From the NCBI GenBank assembly GCA_038206235.1, contig JBBRBB010000009.1, positions 62,001 through 126,000 of the forward strand: a stretch of 64,000 nt of DNA, given 5' to 3'. Positions 18,089 through 26,919 of the stretch are shown piece after piece. The DNA is from JBBRBB01 sp038206235. GTDB lineage: Bacteria; Bacteroidota; Bacteroidia; Chitinophagales; Chitinophagaceae. A program made the position numbers and the translations under genes. The stretch's first letter is position 1. Every line of letters starts with the position of its first letter. The notes beneath the pieces were generated by a model. It was not told the DNA's origin. It saw nothing but the letters and a program-made list of their open reading frames with translations, and ran no database searches.

Positions 18089-18792
18089 CAGGCTTTAGTT
18101 TTATCAAGAGGCGGCAAATAAATTTCAGTTCCCGGCTTCATGTTTCTTACACTGCTTAAACCGTTTACTTTACCAACTTGTAAAAAGTAATTTGAATCAT
18201 TATAAATTTTATAGGCAAGCAAATCGAGCCGGTCGCCCTGTTTTGTTTTCCTGTAATGCGTTAAATCGGGTGAATGCTGCTGGTTGCCTTTGGCACGCTC
18301 TTCCGGTGAAACATAATGTATAAATGCAGCGGTAATTTTTGCACGTAATGGTGAGCCATTCGGATTGAATAATGTGTGATTGATATCCAAGCTTTGAAGC
18401 ACGCAATTAAAATCTATTTCAGAACCCCACTGCACATTTAAAAATCTGGGGCGATGTATTTCGCCGTCAATATCATAAACACATTTCAGTAATCTCTCTA
18501 ATTGCTCATGCACATCCATTTTTTTATATTCGTCAACATATCCTTCCAGCGTTTTTGTTCCATCGAGTATAAATTCAATTCTTAGTTCCTGCGGTGCTGA
18601 AGATTTGTATTGCGGATTGGTATTAGATTGCCCATGCCCTCTCGTGGTATCCAGCTCAACCTTGTAATGTTTTACGAATGATTCAGGATTAATGGGCGTA
18701 GTAAACAGTTTGCCTTTATCTTCTTCCTTAAAATCATTTTTCTGGAAAGAATGGATAATGAGCTTGGAAAGTGTTTTTGAATTATCTGCCAT
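18088..18792 (-). CDS. LysM-containing CIS tube/baseplate adaptor (Afp7/Pvc7-like)
   Basis: A 234-aa protein with an N-terminal CIS-tube-like region (FTTPINPESFVKHYKVELD, PQELRIEFILDGT, RPRFLNVQWGSEIDFNCVLQ) and a C-terminal LysM motif (about 185-230; YRKTKQGDRLDLLAYKIYND ending in PGTEIYLPPL). In T4-like baseplates the LysM-bearing protein (gp53 and relatives) clamps the tube and hub. Its ATG lies inside the end of the DUF5908 gene and its stop overlaps the VgrG-like start, so the three genes are tightly packed. Confidence 0.92.
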   Translation of the reverse strand: MADNSKTLSKLIIHSFQKNDFKEEDKGKLFTTPINPESFVKHYKVELDTTRGHGQSNTNPQYKSSAPQELRIEFILDGTKTLEGYVDEYKKMDVHEQLERLLKCVYDIDGEIHRPRFLNVQWGSEIDFNCVLQSLDINHTLFNPNGSPLRAKITAAFIHYVSPEERAKGNQQHSPDLTHYRKTKQGDRLDLLAYKIYNDSNYFLQVGKVNGLSSVRNMKPGTEIYLPPLDKTKA

Positions 18793-18958
18793 TTTTATCT
18801 TTTATTATTTCAAGAACTTTCTCAACACAAGTGTTTATGATTTCTTCGCTGGATGACACATTATTATTAGTGGCTGATGAGGGCGCAGCAGATGCTCCGC
18901 TTGCACCGTCCTGAACAACGGTGGCTTTTATCACTAATTCACGAATTTCAATTGGCAT
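18782..18958 (-). CDS. small DUF5908 eCIS-associated protein
   Basis: A 58-aa open frame, ATG at 18956-18958, starting MPIEIRELVIKATVV, with a Ser/Ala/Asn-rich middle and an amphipathic C-terminal helix (EEIINTCVEKVLEIIKDK). The start pattern matches the small DUF5908 family found between tube and LysM genes in Bacteroidota eCIS loci. It starts 4 nt after the second tube gene and its stop overlaps the LysM start by 11 nt. Function not known; a chaperone or adaptor for tube-baseplate joining is a guess from position. Confidence 0.85.
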   Translation of the reverse strand: MPIEIRELVIKATVVQDGASGASAAPSSATNNNVSSSEEIINTCVEKVLEIIKDKNGR

Positions 18959-18962
18959 TTTA

Positions 18963-19424
18963 TTAAGATGGATTATCGAATAATAACCTGTTGTAATTTA
19001 ATTCAAGTGTTTCAATAAGAACAGCGCCCTGCTCTGCATTCAGCTCACCAATTTTCCAGCTTCGCGGCCACACGTTATTTATTGTCCAATGCATAAGCGT
19101 GTTGTGCTGCTCGTCTAATAAAGCGATGTTTACACTTTGAATGGGTTCTACCACTTCATCATCAAAAGCTTTTTTGAGCCATCTTGTTAAGGCAGAATCT
19201 GCGGGTTTTAGCAAACCGCGTTTTAGTGTAAGCGGGCCATACTTGCGGCGAACAGGAAGCACATGTTCAAAACGGTTTTCACCGCCCTCTTTCACAGGCT
19301 CGGTATCAAGAGTTGAATCTAAGCCTGTAACAGACTGAAAGCGTATATCCGTTTTATCTTCTGCATCGAAATTGAAATCTACTTTAAAATGAAAATTAAC
19401 CGTTTGGTATAAGATTTCGGCCAT
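18963..19424 (-). CDS. inner tube protein 2 (Afp5/Pvc5-like, gp19 family)
   Basis: A 153-aa protein of the contractile tail tube family: FHFKVDFNF, then FQSVTGLDSTLDTEPVKEGG, the strand-turn motif YGPLTLKRGLLKPADS and a C-terminal beta block (WPRSWKIGELNAE, VLIETLELNYNRL). It is a clear paralogue of the next upstream tube gene, but with an insertion near the N-terminus. Afp/PVC have several tube variants; this one may be the baseplate-proximal type because it neighbours the LysM/VgrG genes (inference). Confidence 0.92.
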   Translation of the reverse strand: MAEILYQTVNFHFKVDFNFDAEDKTDIRFQSVTGLDSTLDTEPVKEGGENRFEHVLPVRRKYGPLTLKRGLLKPADSALTRWLKKAFDDEVVEPIQSVNIALLDEQHNTLMHWTINNVWPRSWKIGELNAEQGAVLIETLELNYNRLLFDNPS

Positions 19425-19452
19425 AGCAATTTATTGTTGATGTGTTGATGCA

Positions 19453-19902
19453 TCAGGGTTTTGTCATTACCAATCCTTCGTGAACAAAGGTTAATGTTTC
19501 AATGGCGATTTCATTTCCATCGGCTTTTAAATCGGTTGATTGAATTTTGGAAGGCCATGCTCTCGATAAGGTCCAAACGATAATTGCTTTGTGCTCTTCA
19601 TTTAAAAGCTTAATGGTAACTGTGCGCCGATATTTTTCTTTTATTTCCTGGAACATGGCAGTTTTAACCCATTGATTGAAGTATTCTAAATCATCCAGAA
19701 TAATTCCGCGTTTCAACGTAACATCGGTGTATTTTGTTAAGCCGGGCTGTTTCGTTTTATTATAAGCAGGAAGATTTCCTTCACGGTATTCGATTACTTC
19801 TGTTTCAAAATCTAAACCGCTTACTTCAGTAAAACCGATTCGTGTTCCTCCCCACTCCAGCTCGAAGTGGAATTTAGGAAGTGGATATTTAAAGTCTGGC
19901 AT
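19453..19902 (-). CDS. inner tube protein 1 (Afp1/Pvc1-like, gp19 family)
   Basis: A 149-aa tube protein: PKFHFELEWGGTRIGFTEVS, GLDFETEVIEYREGN, TKYTDVTLKRGIILDD, WPSKIQSTDLKADGNE and an IAIETLTFVHEGLVM C-terminus. It resembles Hcp/gp19 proteins that stack as hexamers to form the inner tube. It lies 28 nt before the second tube gene. A T-rich 126-nt gap separates it from the upstream M4 peptidase gene and could contain its own promoter. Confidence 0.95.
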   Translation of the reverse strand: MPDFKYPLPKFHFELEWGGTRIGFTEVSGLDFETEVIEYREGNLPAYNKTKQPGLTKYTDVTLKRGIILDDLEYFNQWVKTAMFQEIKEKYRRTVTIKLLNEEHKAIIVWTLSRAWPSKIQSTDLKADGNEIAIETLTFVHEGLVMTKP

Positions 19903-20028
19903 AATAAATTTGTTTTAGATAATTAATTGATGATTGGTTTCTTGTTTCTTGTTTTTTGTTTCTCATTCCCTTCTTTTCTTACATTAGAGTATAAAAAAGG
20001 AGCTTAATCCTCGTCCCTTTAAAACTTA

Positions 20029-22566
20029 TTATTTTTTATAAATTATTCGATGTTCTCTATGATTGTTGCTGCCGATTATTTCCATATAGTAAACTCCCTT
20101 TGGTAAACTTCCTAAATTTAATTTGAAATGTTTAGTTCCTTTGTTTTTCTCGTCCTTTCTTAAACGTTGAGCCGCATCATAAATTTTGACTTCTGTTATC
20201 AATAAATTATTGACATCTTCCTGTGTACTTATACCATCAATATTACATGGTGGAATTATTGTATTAACATCAACATTTTCATCGCCATCTGTTGGGTTTG
20301 GCGAAACATCAAATACAAAACAACCACCTCCGCCACTTCCAGTGCATTGCCCGGATTTCCATGCAAATTGTTTAATTGCCGTACCACAACTATTTTGTGC
20401 GTTTAACTGGAAAACCACATTTTGATTGTCACCAAATAAATAAAAGCGAATGTCATTTCCTGTTTGAGTAAAATTGACAACGTTTGAAGAACTTACTATA
20501 CTCCACGCTACATTAGGATACCCTGATGCTCCTGTTATCTCCATATTGGTATTTATGTAATAACCAGTACATGCAGGATTTGTAACTTGCGGATAGAAAC
20601 CAAGTGGATTATTACTGTTATCATATGTGTTAGTATAACTACCCCCTATAAATGGAGTGCCTAAAGCAATGTTTTTTGTACCACCAATACATGGACTAAT
20701 AGTTGCAGATATAAAACTTGCAGTGGAATTTGCTGAAAGATTTTTTACTTGTGCGGATAAACCATCTGTAGCCGGAGTAACTGTTCTATAAGCATTGGAA
20801 GGGCTCCATGAAACTATTGCCCCGTTAGGAACATTTGATAAAGTGTATGTTACTGTAGAATTATAGCAAATTGCATCAGGTCCTGTTATTGTAATATTAT
20901 TTAAAGGTGTTCCAACCCCCACTGCATACCAGGCATTGGTTACAGCAGCTTCTTCACATGAACCAGAACCATATAAATCTCTTGCTGCTTGTATACTTGC
21001 AGTCCTCGTAGCTGAATAATTAGAAGAAGAAGTAAGATAAACAGATTCTGTTCTATATGCAATTTGTTGAGGATGGTCAATACCTATTCCAGTAACATGG
21101 TAAACATGTCCTATATCGTTTGTTCCATTACCGCCTTGTGAGATAAGATAATACCAATAATTTAGTACGCCGCTGTTTGTATGAACACCACCATTATCAG
21201 ATCCAGAAGTACTTGCCCAATATGTTCCTATATAAGTATCAGGTTGGTTAAATTGATTTGGGTTTTGTAGTGACCTTAAAGCAGTGGCATTTAACGTTAT
21301 TTCTTCCCCGATTAGCCATTCTTGTTTATTTGGAGCAGCCCATTGTTCAACAGAAGCGCCCCAGATATCACTAAAGCCTTCATTCAATGCGCCGGACTCA
21401 CCCTGATAAACAAGGTTTGCTGTATATTGACATATTCCATGACCAAATTCATGTGCACATACATCTAAAGAAGTTAAAGGTCTAAATTGTGAACCTCCAT
21501 CGCCATAATTCATCACGTTGTTACTACCATCCCAGTAAGCATTATCGCCAATAGGATTGTGAACGTAACCTATTACTGGCAAACCACTTCCATTAATACT
21601 ATTTCTATTGAATATTGTTCTCCAATAATCTAAAACCCTTTCTGCACCCCAATGTGCATCTAAAGCCTGCTGGTCTTGATTAAAGCCTGTCCAACTTCCA
21701 TTAGCCCAATTTGTATTATTGTTTGCAAAGTCTGCTGCAGTACCATAAGTATAACTTCCATGTAAATTAAGTGTTTGTACACTAACGCCATTTCTTACTT
21801 CCCTTAATCTATTACCTCCAGTATAAGTATCTCCTGTTATTCCCCTATTACCGCTATATTTTGTTTGTGCAGTGCATGCTATATTATCATCCATAATGAG
21901 TGGTATATTAGCGATAACATTGCCATTGTTAGCATCAACATATATTAATTGCTCATTGAATGGTTCTAAAGAAGAAATTGGAAACTTCCAAGCAAGCTTA
22001 AAATCTTTTTCGTTATGTAAATAATCTTTTTGAATAACCAATTCTCCTTTCGGATAATATGTTGCATTGCGATTAATTGTGTTTTGCTTAATGAAGTTTT
22101 CACTTGCAGCATCTTGCCATTTATACTTCTTTGCGTTTACAAAATTCAACGCTTTACTTAATGCTTCTTTTTCTGCTATTGAGGGTTTAACAGAAGAAAT
22201 ATTGATGTCATTAATTTCGCCGTTTATAACTTCAACAACTCCATTTTTTCTGTGCACTAAGAATTCCGAATTTTCAACTTTTATTCCATTGTAATATTGT
22301 TGATATTTAGTGTGGCTTATTCCCAATTCATCTATTTTTTTATTTATCAATCGTAGTTCATCATTCTGTTTCAATTGCAATACATTTTTTAAAAATTCTT
22401 GTTCACTTTGCTGTTTATTGCTTGTGTTAGCTTTAAACCGTGCAAAATTTATTTTGCCATTTTGATTTCTATGAACTTCAATTGTGTCATTTATATTTTG
22501 TGCTTCAATAGCAGTTGAGCAAAATAGAACAACAATAAAGCATAGCTTTTTATAAAATTTATTCAT
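20029..22566 (-). CDS. thermolysin-type (M4) metallopeptidase with T9SS sorting tail
   Basis: An 845-aa secreted protein: Sec signal peptide (residues 1-22, ending TAIEAQ), FTP/PepSY-like propeptide (about 60-220), M4 catalytic domain (about 225-555) with the zinc motif HEFGH at about 372-376 and the third ligand in GALNEGFSDIWG about 20 residues later, PKD-like beta domains, and a C-terminal T9SS type-A sorting domain (KIYDAAQRLR, LGSLPKGVYYMEI, HRIIYKK). The sorting tail predicts export by the T9SS, not loading into the injection particle. It sits inside the eCIS locus on the same strand, between the Cys-rich helical proteins and the tube genes, 18 nt after a small lipoprotein-like gene; link to the eCIS unproven. 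Confidence 0.93.
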   Translation of the reverse strand: MNKFYKKLCFIVVLFCSTAIEAQNINDTIEVHRNQNGKINFARFKANTSNKQQSEQEFLKNVLQLKQNDELRLINKKIDELGISHTKYQQYYNGIKVENSEFLVHRKNGVVEVINGEINDINISSVKPSIAEKEALSKALNFVNAKKYKWQDAASENFIKQNTINRNATYYPKGELVIQKDYLHNEKDFKLAWKFPISSLEPFNEQLIYVDANNGNVIANIPLIMDDNIACTAQTKYSGNRGITGDTYTGGNRLREVRNGVSVQTLNLHGSYTYGTAADFANNNTNWANGSWTGFNQDQQALDAHWGAERVLDYWRTIFNRNSINGSGLPVIGYVHNPIGDNAYWDGSNNVMNYGDGGSQFRPLTSLDVCAHEFGHGICQYTANLVYQGESGALNEGFSDIWGASVEQWAAPNKQEWLIGEEITLNATALRSLQNPNQFNQPDTYIGTYWASTSGSDNGGVHTNSGVLNYWYYLISQGGNGTNDIGHVYHVTGIGIDHPQQIAYRTESVYLTSSSNYSATRTASIQAARDLYGSGSCEEAAVTNAWYAVGVGTPLNNITITGPDAICYNSTVTYTLSNVPNGAIVSWSPSNAYRTVTPATDGLSAQVKNLSANSTASFISATISPCIGGTKNIALGTPFIGGSYTNTYDNSNNPLGFYPQVTNPACTGYYINTNMEITGASGYPNVAWSIVSSSNVVNFTQTGNDIRFYLFGDNQNVVFQLNAQNSCGTAIKQFAWKSGQCTGSGGGGCFVFDVSPNPTDGDENVDVNTIIPPCNIDGISTQEDVNNLLITEVKIYDAAQRLRKDEKNKGTKHFKLNLGSLPKGVYYMEIIGSNNHREHRIIYKK

Positions 22567-22584
22567 AATTTGTAGGTTTTAAAA

Positions 22585-23028
22585 TTAGTTGGATTTGATG
22601 TAAAAGAAAGATAGTCCATCTGGACCGGGTTGATATAAAACCAACGTGTCATTGTAAATTCCATCAGGGGCAAACGTGTAGGGTATGCCAGAAGAATCAC
22701 GAAAATTTAACGCATAAGACGAATCACCAAATATGTTTACATATGACCAAGTAATCGTTGTATCTAAAGTTTGAAAATATTTGTCTCTTAATTCAATTCT
22801 TTCCGGCGTCAAAGCCATATATAGATTGAAGGTTGTGTCCGCTGGATAAAAAGTACAATTCCCACAGATGCCTCCTTTTTCGTACTGTAACTTCCAATTG
22901 CCTTGAGTATATTCTTGAATTACAGATAATGGTTTATCATGTAAAATGATATTCAGACCATCACTATTTTTTTTGCAATCAAAAGCTGCAAGAGAGATGA
23001 ACGAGATTGCTATAATTATTTTTTTCAT
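22585..23028 (-). CDS. small exported, possibly lipid-anchored protein of unknown function
   Basis: A 147-aa protein with an N-terminal hydrophobic signal (KKIIIAISFISLAAF) followed by DCKKNSDG. The Cys at about residue 18 followed by two Lys resembles Bacteroidota lipoproteins, but the Asp before it departs from the usual lipobox. The mature part is beta-rich with a CGNC pair and a lipocalin-like pattern (GNWKLQYEKGG near the start, TITWSYVN, LNFRDSSGIPYTF), as in small secreted Bacteroidota lipoproteins. It is 18 nt upstream of the M4 peptidase gene, suggesting a two-gene unit; an inhibitor or chaperone of the peptidase is one speculation. Confidence 0.75.
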   Translation of the reverse strand: MKKIIIAISFISLAAFDCKKNSDGLNIILHDKPLSVIQEYTQGNWKLQYEKGGICGNCTFYPADTTFNLYMALTPERIELRDKYFQTLDTTITWSYVNIFGDSSYALNFRDSSGIPYTFAPDGIYNDTLVLYQPGPDGLSFFYIKSN

Positions 23029-23257
23029 ACTTATTTTTTTATAATGACACTATGGTTTTATACAAAGTTGCATAAAAGAACAAAAATGGTGGGCTTAGCC
23101 CGCAAATAACTTGATTATTTTGAAAAGTCATAAATGCTATAAGTTAATGTCGGCAACAACTGCGATAATTAGGTTGTGTCCAACAGGGTTGCTTACAACT
23201 TGTTTCTTGTTTCTCGTTTTTTGCCTGCCCCGACAAAGGCGGGGTTTCTTGTTATTT
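23029..23257. other. intergenic region with a GC-rich hairpin
   Basis: No gene seen. A short hairpin (CCCCGACAAAGGCGGGG) at about 23228-23244 is followed on the + strand by a T-rich run. A preceding TTGTTTCTTGTTTCTCG-type sequence recurs near 19938 and 46230, typical of Bacteroidota intergenic repeats. Confidence 0.5.
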
Positions 23258-24346
23258 TTATTTGCATCTTTCTTTTGGGTCTACTGCTTTAATAGCATTA
23301 TCCAAACTTGTTTTGCAGGCGCTAAGCGCTTCTTTTTTCTTTTTAGCATCCTGAAGCTTTATTGATAAATCATCTAATGCAGCTTCATCTTTGGTAAGCC
23401 ATTGCTCAACACAATTTTTGTAGTTATTGTTACAGATAGGAAACTCAAATGTGGGCAACAATTCACATTCTTCTTCATCTTCACATTCATCATCATGGTG
23501 ATTGCCTCCGCCATGGTGGTGATGGTGATGGTGTTGCTGCTGCTGTTCTTGTTGCTGCTGTTGTTGATTGTTTTGATCTTGATTGGCTTCTCCGCATGGT
23601 TCATCGCATTCAAAGGCATTGTACCACTCGCAGATAACGGTTTTAAAACCATAGTATGCCACACCTTCAGTGCCGTAAGATGAGCAGGGCTTTTGACCGG
23701 GAGCGCAGGGGTCGTAAGTGCCTTCGCCTTCCTGCCAGCAATCTTTGGTAGAGATATAATTTGTTATAAGATTGGCAAGCTTTATGGCATCTGTAATGCT
23801 TTTAATAATATCATCTCTTGTTTTTATTACAGCATCTAATTTTTGTTTGTACTCATCAAGATATTTTAAAATGCCCTGCCCTTTTACCAATGAAGAATCG
23901 TTGTTTTTTGTAATGCAGTTTTGAAGGTCATCGTAAATAGATTTTAAGAGATCAATCTGCATAAAGTAATCTCTTATCATACAGAAAAGAATTTCGATGG
24001 CTTCAACAGCTTTGCAGGCGTTGTACCATATTTTGTCTGCCTGTAAGGCTATAATTTCTAACTGGTAGCATATATCTCTGGCTAAGCTTTCAGCCTTATC
24101 TAATTCATCTACCCAGGTTTTGTAAGTGCTGCGCCTGGCGTAAATGAAGTTCCATTTATTTTGTTTCTGTTCTGCTTCTTCCAGTGCTTGTGCATAGCTT
24201 TGTGTTACTGTTTTTAATTCTTTTTGCCATATATCGTAACAGCATTCAACACAGGTGGGGTCATCGGGGTTTGTGCCGCAACATTCGAGAATGGTTTCGG
24301 CATCCCAATTTTCCGGTATGCGTTCATATTTATGTTTGGTAAGCAT
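23258..24346 (-). CDS. Cys-rich helical eCIS-locus protein with Gln/His tract
   Basis: A 362-aa protein with no signal peptide. The N-terminus has Cys pairs (ECCGTNPDDPTCVECCYD); most of the rest is predicted long helices (about 45-200 and 310-355). Around residues 255-290 there is a Gln run followed by seven consecutive His and then an acidic CEDEEECE stretch, a likely metal-binding or flexible linker. It resembles its upstream neighbour in layout (Cys-rich ends, coiled-coil core), so both may belong to one family of tube-associated or cargo proteins; I do not recognise a named family. It lies 28 nt after that neighbour. Confidence 0.8.
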   Translation of the reverse strand: MLTKHKYERIPENWDAETILECCGTNPDDPTCVECCYDIWQKELKTVTQSYAQALEEAEQKQNKWNFIYARRSTYKTWVDELDKAESLARDICYQLEIIALQADKIWYNACKAVEAIEILFCMIRDYFMQIDLLKSIYDDLQNCITKNNDSSLVKGQGILKYLDEYKQKLDAVIKTRDDIIKSITDAIKLANLITNYISTKDCWQEGEGTYDPCAPGQKPCSSYGTEGVAYYGFKTVICEWYNAFECDEPCGEANQDQNNQQQQQQEQQQQHHHHHHHGGGNHHDDECEDEEECELLPTFEFPICNNNYKNCVEQWLTKDEAALDDLSIKLQDAKKKKEALSACKTSLDNAIKAVDPKERCK

Positions 24347-24374
24347 AGTTTGTTTTTTTAATTGTGATTAATTT

Positions 24375-25421
24375 TTAAGAGGCAGTTTGATTAGAAGGAG
24401 GAGGTTCGGAGCAACAGAATGTTGTTTTTACCTCATCGCAGATTTCGCAAATTCTTTCTTCACAATCTTTCAATCTTGGCGGGCAATCATAACAATCATC
24501 CTGTGAATCCTGCGTATTTTCCGGCGGATTTTCCTGAACACATTCACAATCGGGGCAGCACAGAAAATCAACTGCATCATAATAACCTTCAAACTCGCCT
24601 CTTGCATTATTGCGACCCATAGCAGCCTGCGTAATTGATTTTACAGAGCTCACTAAATCATCCTGCAATTTATCAAGCTCACCCTTGCGCATCTTCATAA
24701 TATCACTGATATTCTTTTCAAATTTCATTGACTTATCAGATAAATCTTTTTGCAATGGCTCAAGACTATCAACGTTTGAAAAGATTTGTATACCTACCAC
24801 GTCTGCAGCAGATTGCAAAATAGAATCAATGTCACTCTTTAATCCACCTGGTAAACAAATTAAATCATCAATTTGTTGTTCAGCATCTTTGCAAGGCTCG
24901 ACAGGAGGCTTTGGCTCTTCATCACATCTTTCAGAAGTTTTTCCTGTAAGCGCTTTCTTTTGAGCTGCATTGCATTTATCATCATAACTGTCTTTCAGCT
25001 TACAGGCGGCATACTTTAAATCGGTAAACTTGCTTTTTTCATCTTTAATCTGTTTGACAAGCGTTACCAATGTTGCATTTAAACTTTTATTCCAGTCTTT
25101 TAGCTTTGCAACATTTGCTTTTATAAGCTCATTGGTTTGAAGTAATTCTGTGCCTGCAATTATTTCTAAATTTCGATAGCGGCGGTAATTTTCTTCGGTA
25201 TGTATAAACATGCATTTTTTTTCATTGAACACCTCTTTTTCACCTATAAATTTTGTTTCCTGCTGCGTTACTTTTCCCTTTGACTCGTATAAAAGGTTGC
25301 ACCATTGTGTACGGATAATATTAATGCTTTGCTGCGTAGGATTGTCTTTATCCTGACAATCATCGCATGGATCCTCCTGCGGAGGAGGAGGCGGAGTAGG
25401 ATAATTTTTTTTCGGTATCAT
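24375..25421 (-). CDS. Cys-rich coiled-coil protein downstream of the sheath gene
   Basis: A 348-aa protein beginning with a Pro-rich CDDCQDKD stretch (about residues 8-25), followed by predicted coiled coils (about 35-165 and 200-275) and ending in a Cys-dense tail (about 280-345; FLCCPDCECVQ, DCYDCPPRLKDCEERICEIC, TFCCSEPP). No signal peptide or membrane span. Placement between sheath and tube genes suggests a structural, plug or cargo role in the injection particle, but no family was recognised. The start is 40 nt after the sheath stop. The Cys pairs could bind metal or form disulphides after particle release; neither is shown by the sequence. Confidence 0.8.
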   Translation of the reverse strand: MIPKKNYPTPPPPPQEDPCDDCQDKDNPTQQSINIIRTQWCNLLYESKGKVTQQETKFIGEKEVFNEKKCMFIHTEENYRRYRNLEIIAGTELLQTNELIKANVAKLKDWNKSLNATLVTLVKQIKDEKSKFTDLKYAACKLKDSYDDKCNAAQKKALTGKTSERCDEEPKPPVEPCKDAEQQIDDLICLPGGLKSDIDSILQSAADVVGIQIFSNVDSLEPLQKDLSDKSMKFEKNISDIMKMRKGELDKLQDDLVSSVKSITQAAMGRNNARGEFEGYYDAVDFLCCPDCECVQENPPENTQDSQDDCYDCPPRLKDCEERICEICDEVKTTFCCSEPPPSNQTAS

Positions 25422-25461
25422 TATAAAAAATTTTTAAAGTTTATAAAATATTTTTTATTGA

Positions 25462-26874
25462 TTAAGATTCGGCAAGCATCTTATGCATAAAGCGAAGGAT
25501 GATAAATTCTGCCGGACGAACTACTGCCAATCCAATTTCAACAATCATACGTCCTTCGAATATATCAAGCTCCGTCATGGTTTCACCTAAGCCAACGTGT
25601 ACAAAAAATGCTTCTTTAGTAGATGCGCCCATGAGAGCGCCGGATTTCCATTGCTGTGTGAGGTAATTTGAAATCATGGATTTTACACGTACCCATGTGT
25701 TGATATCATTTGGCTCAAATACAAATTGCTCAGTAGCATTTTTTGTTGATTCTTCAACCATATTGAAATATCTGCGAACAGGAATGTACCGCCATTCATT
25801 ATCGTTACCGGCAAGCGTTCTTGCGCCCCAAACAATAGCGGGACCTCTGCCGGGAAAACTTCTGATAACGTTGATTGATTTACCTGCCACTGCATCAACA
25901 TTCAAATCTTTTTGATCATCATGCGTAATTAAAATTTCGGGTCTAATGGCATTATCAATGTTTACATTCGCAGGCGCTTTCCATACACCACGTGAATTAT
26001 CTACCTGGGCATAAATACCTACAATTGCAGATGATGCGGGCAACAACATTTCCATATCGCTTACGGCTCCTTTTGCCATATTATAATATGCGTTATTATT
26101 GGCTTTTAACTCTGCCATAGTAGGAGGCAATTCACCGGCGCCCTTGCTGGTAATTTTCACCAAATCATCGGTTGTTTGAAAATCTGTTCCGGTGAATATT
26201 TTAGGAAAATAAGCGGCTGCATATTTTAAATGATCTGTATCACCTGAAAGATTATTTCTTAAAAAATCAATATCGGCCCGCCAGTTATCGAGGTTATCAA
26301 TATTATGATACACATCCATTACAACAAATCTGTCCTGCAGATTTACTGCCTGGTCAATTGCCTCTTTGTGCAAGGCATAATAGTTTGCATCAGAAGCAAG
26401 ATTTATTGCATCAGGGAAAAGCAAGAGTGTTATTTCACTGATCTTTGCAGCTTCAGCCAACCCGTTTTTTAAATCGGAATCTGAAATAACGCCGGCTGCG
26501 GTGGGATAATCTCCAACAGATATTATCCAGCAAGGTCCGCCGCCATTAACAAAGAACATTTGCAGAGAATAATACATAAGATAATGCGACCTTAATTCAT
26601 CATTTATTTTACCCTGCACAGTAAGCCTTGTTCCGCTGTTATCAAAAATTACCTCGATTCCTTTTTCAGGCTCGGCAGAGCCGAAGTACCGCTCATAGTC
26701 AAGCAGTGATGAGATTCGCCAGGGCTTGTTTCGCAAATCACCGGCTTCTTTCCACAGCGCTTTTTCAGTGTACCCGATAAAAGCAGGAATTGCCGTTTCA
26801 ACAGATGCAATAGATGGTGGGAGATGTGGAATCTCTTCTATATATACTCCCGGGGTTTTGTATTCTGCCGCCAT
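25462..26874 (-). CDS. contractile sheath protein (Afp2/Pvc2-like)
   Basis: A 470-aa phage-tail-sheath family protein: N-terminal TPGVYIEEIPHLPPSIASVE and PAFIGYTEKA, a central variable domain, and a C-terminal conserved domain (about 330-470) with GRGPAIVWGARTLAG, WRYIPVRRYFNMVEES, FVFEPNDINTWVRV and a final EIGLAVVRPAEFIILRF. The sheath contracts to drive the tube outward. Only one sheath gene is seen here, whereas Afp and PVC have three. 45 nt separate it from the upstream 438-aa gene. Confidence 0.96.
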   Translation of the reverse strand: MAAEYKTPGVYIEEIPHLPPSIASVETAIPAFIGYTEKALWKEAGDLRNKPWRISSLLDYERYFGSAEPEKGIEVIFDNSGTRLTVQGKINDELRSHYLMYYSLQMFFVNGGGPCWIISVGDYPTAAGVISDSDLKNGLAEAAKISEITLLLFPDAINLASDANYYALHKEAIDQAVNLQDRFVVMDVYHNIDNLDNWRADIDFLRNNLSGDTDHLKYAAAYFPKIFTGTDFQTTDDLVKITSKGAGELPPTMAELKANNNAYYNMAKGAVSDMEMLLPASSAIVGIYAQVDNSRGVWKAPANVNIDNAIRPEILITHDDQKDLNVDAVAGKSINVIRSFPGRGPAIVWGARTLAGNDNEWRYIPVRRYFNMVEESTKNATEQFVFEPNDINTWVRVKSMISNYLTQQWKSGALMGASTKEAFFVHVGLGETMTELDIFEGRMIVEIGLAVVRPAEFIILRFMHKMLAES

Positions 26875-26919
26875 AATGTTTTGTTTTTAGAGTGAGGAAT
26901 TTTGTTTTATTTTTTATTT

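Noticed and set aside
20029..22566. M4 peptidase as injected eCIS cargo
   Set aside because: It has a Sec signal peptide and a T9SS sorting tail, which argue for ordinary secretion; kept only as a positional observation.
23402..23683. Hydrophobic open frame opposite the Gln/His tract
   Set aside because: The Leu/Val/Met run is simply the antisense reading of the CAG/CAC-rich repeat in the 362-aa gene.
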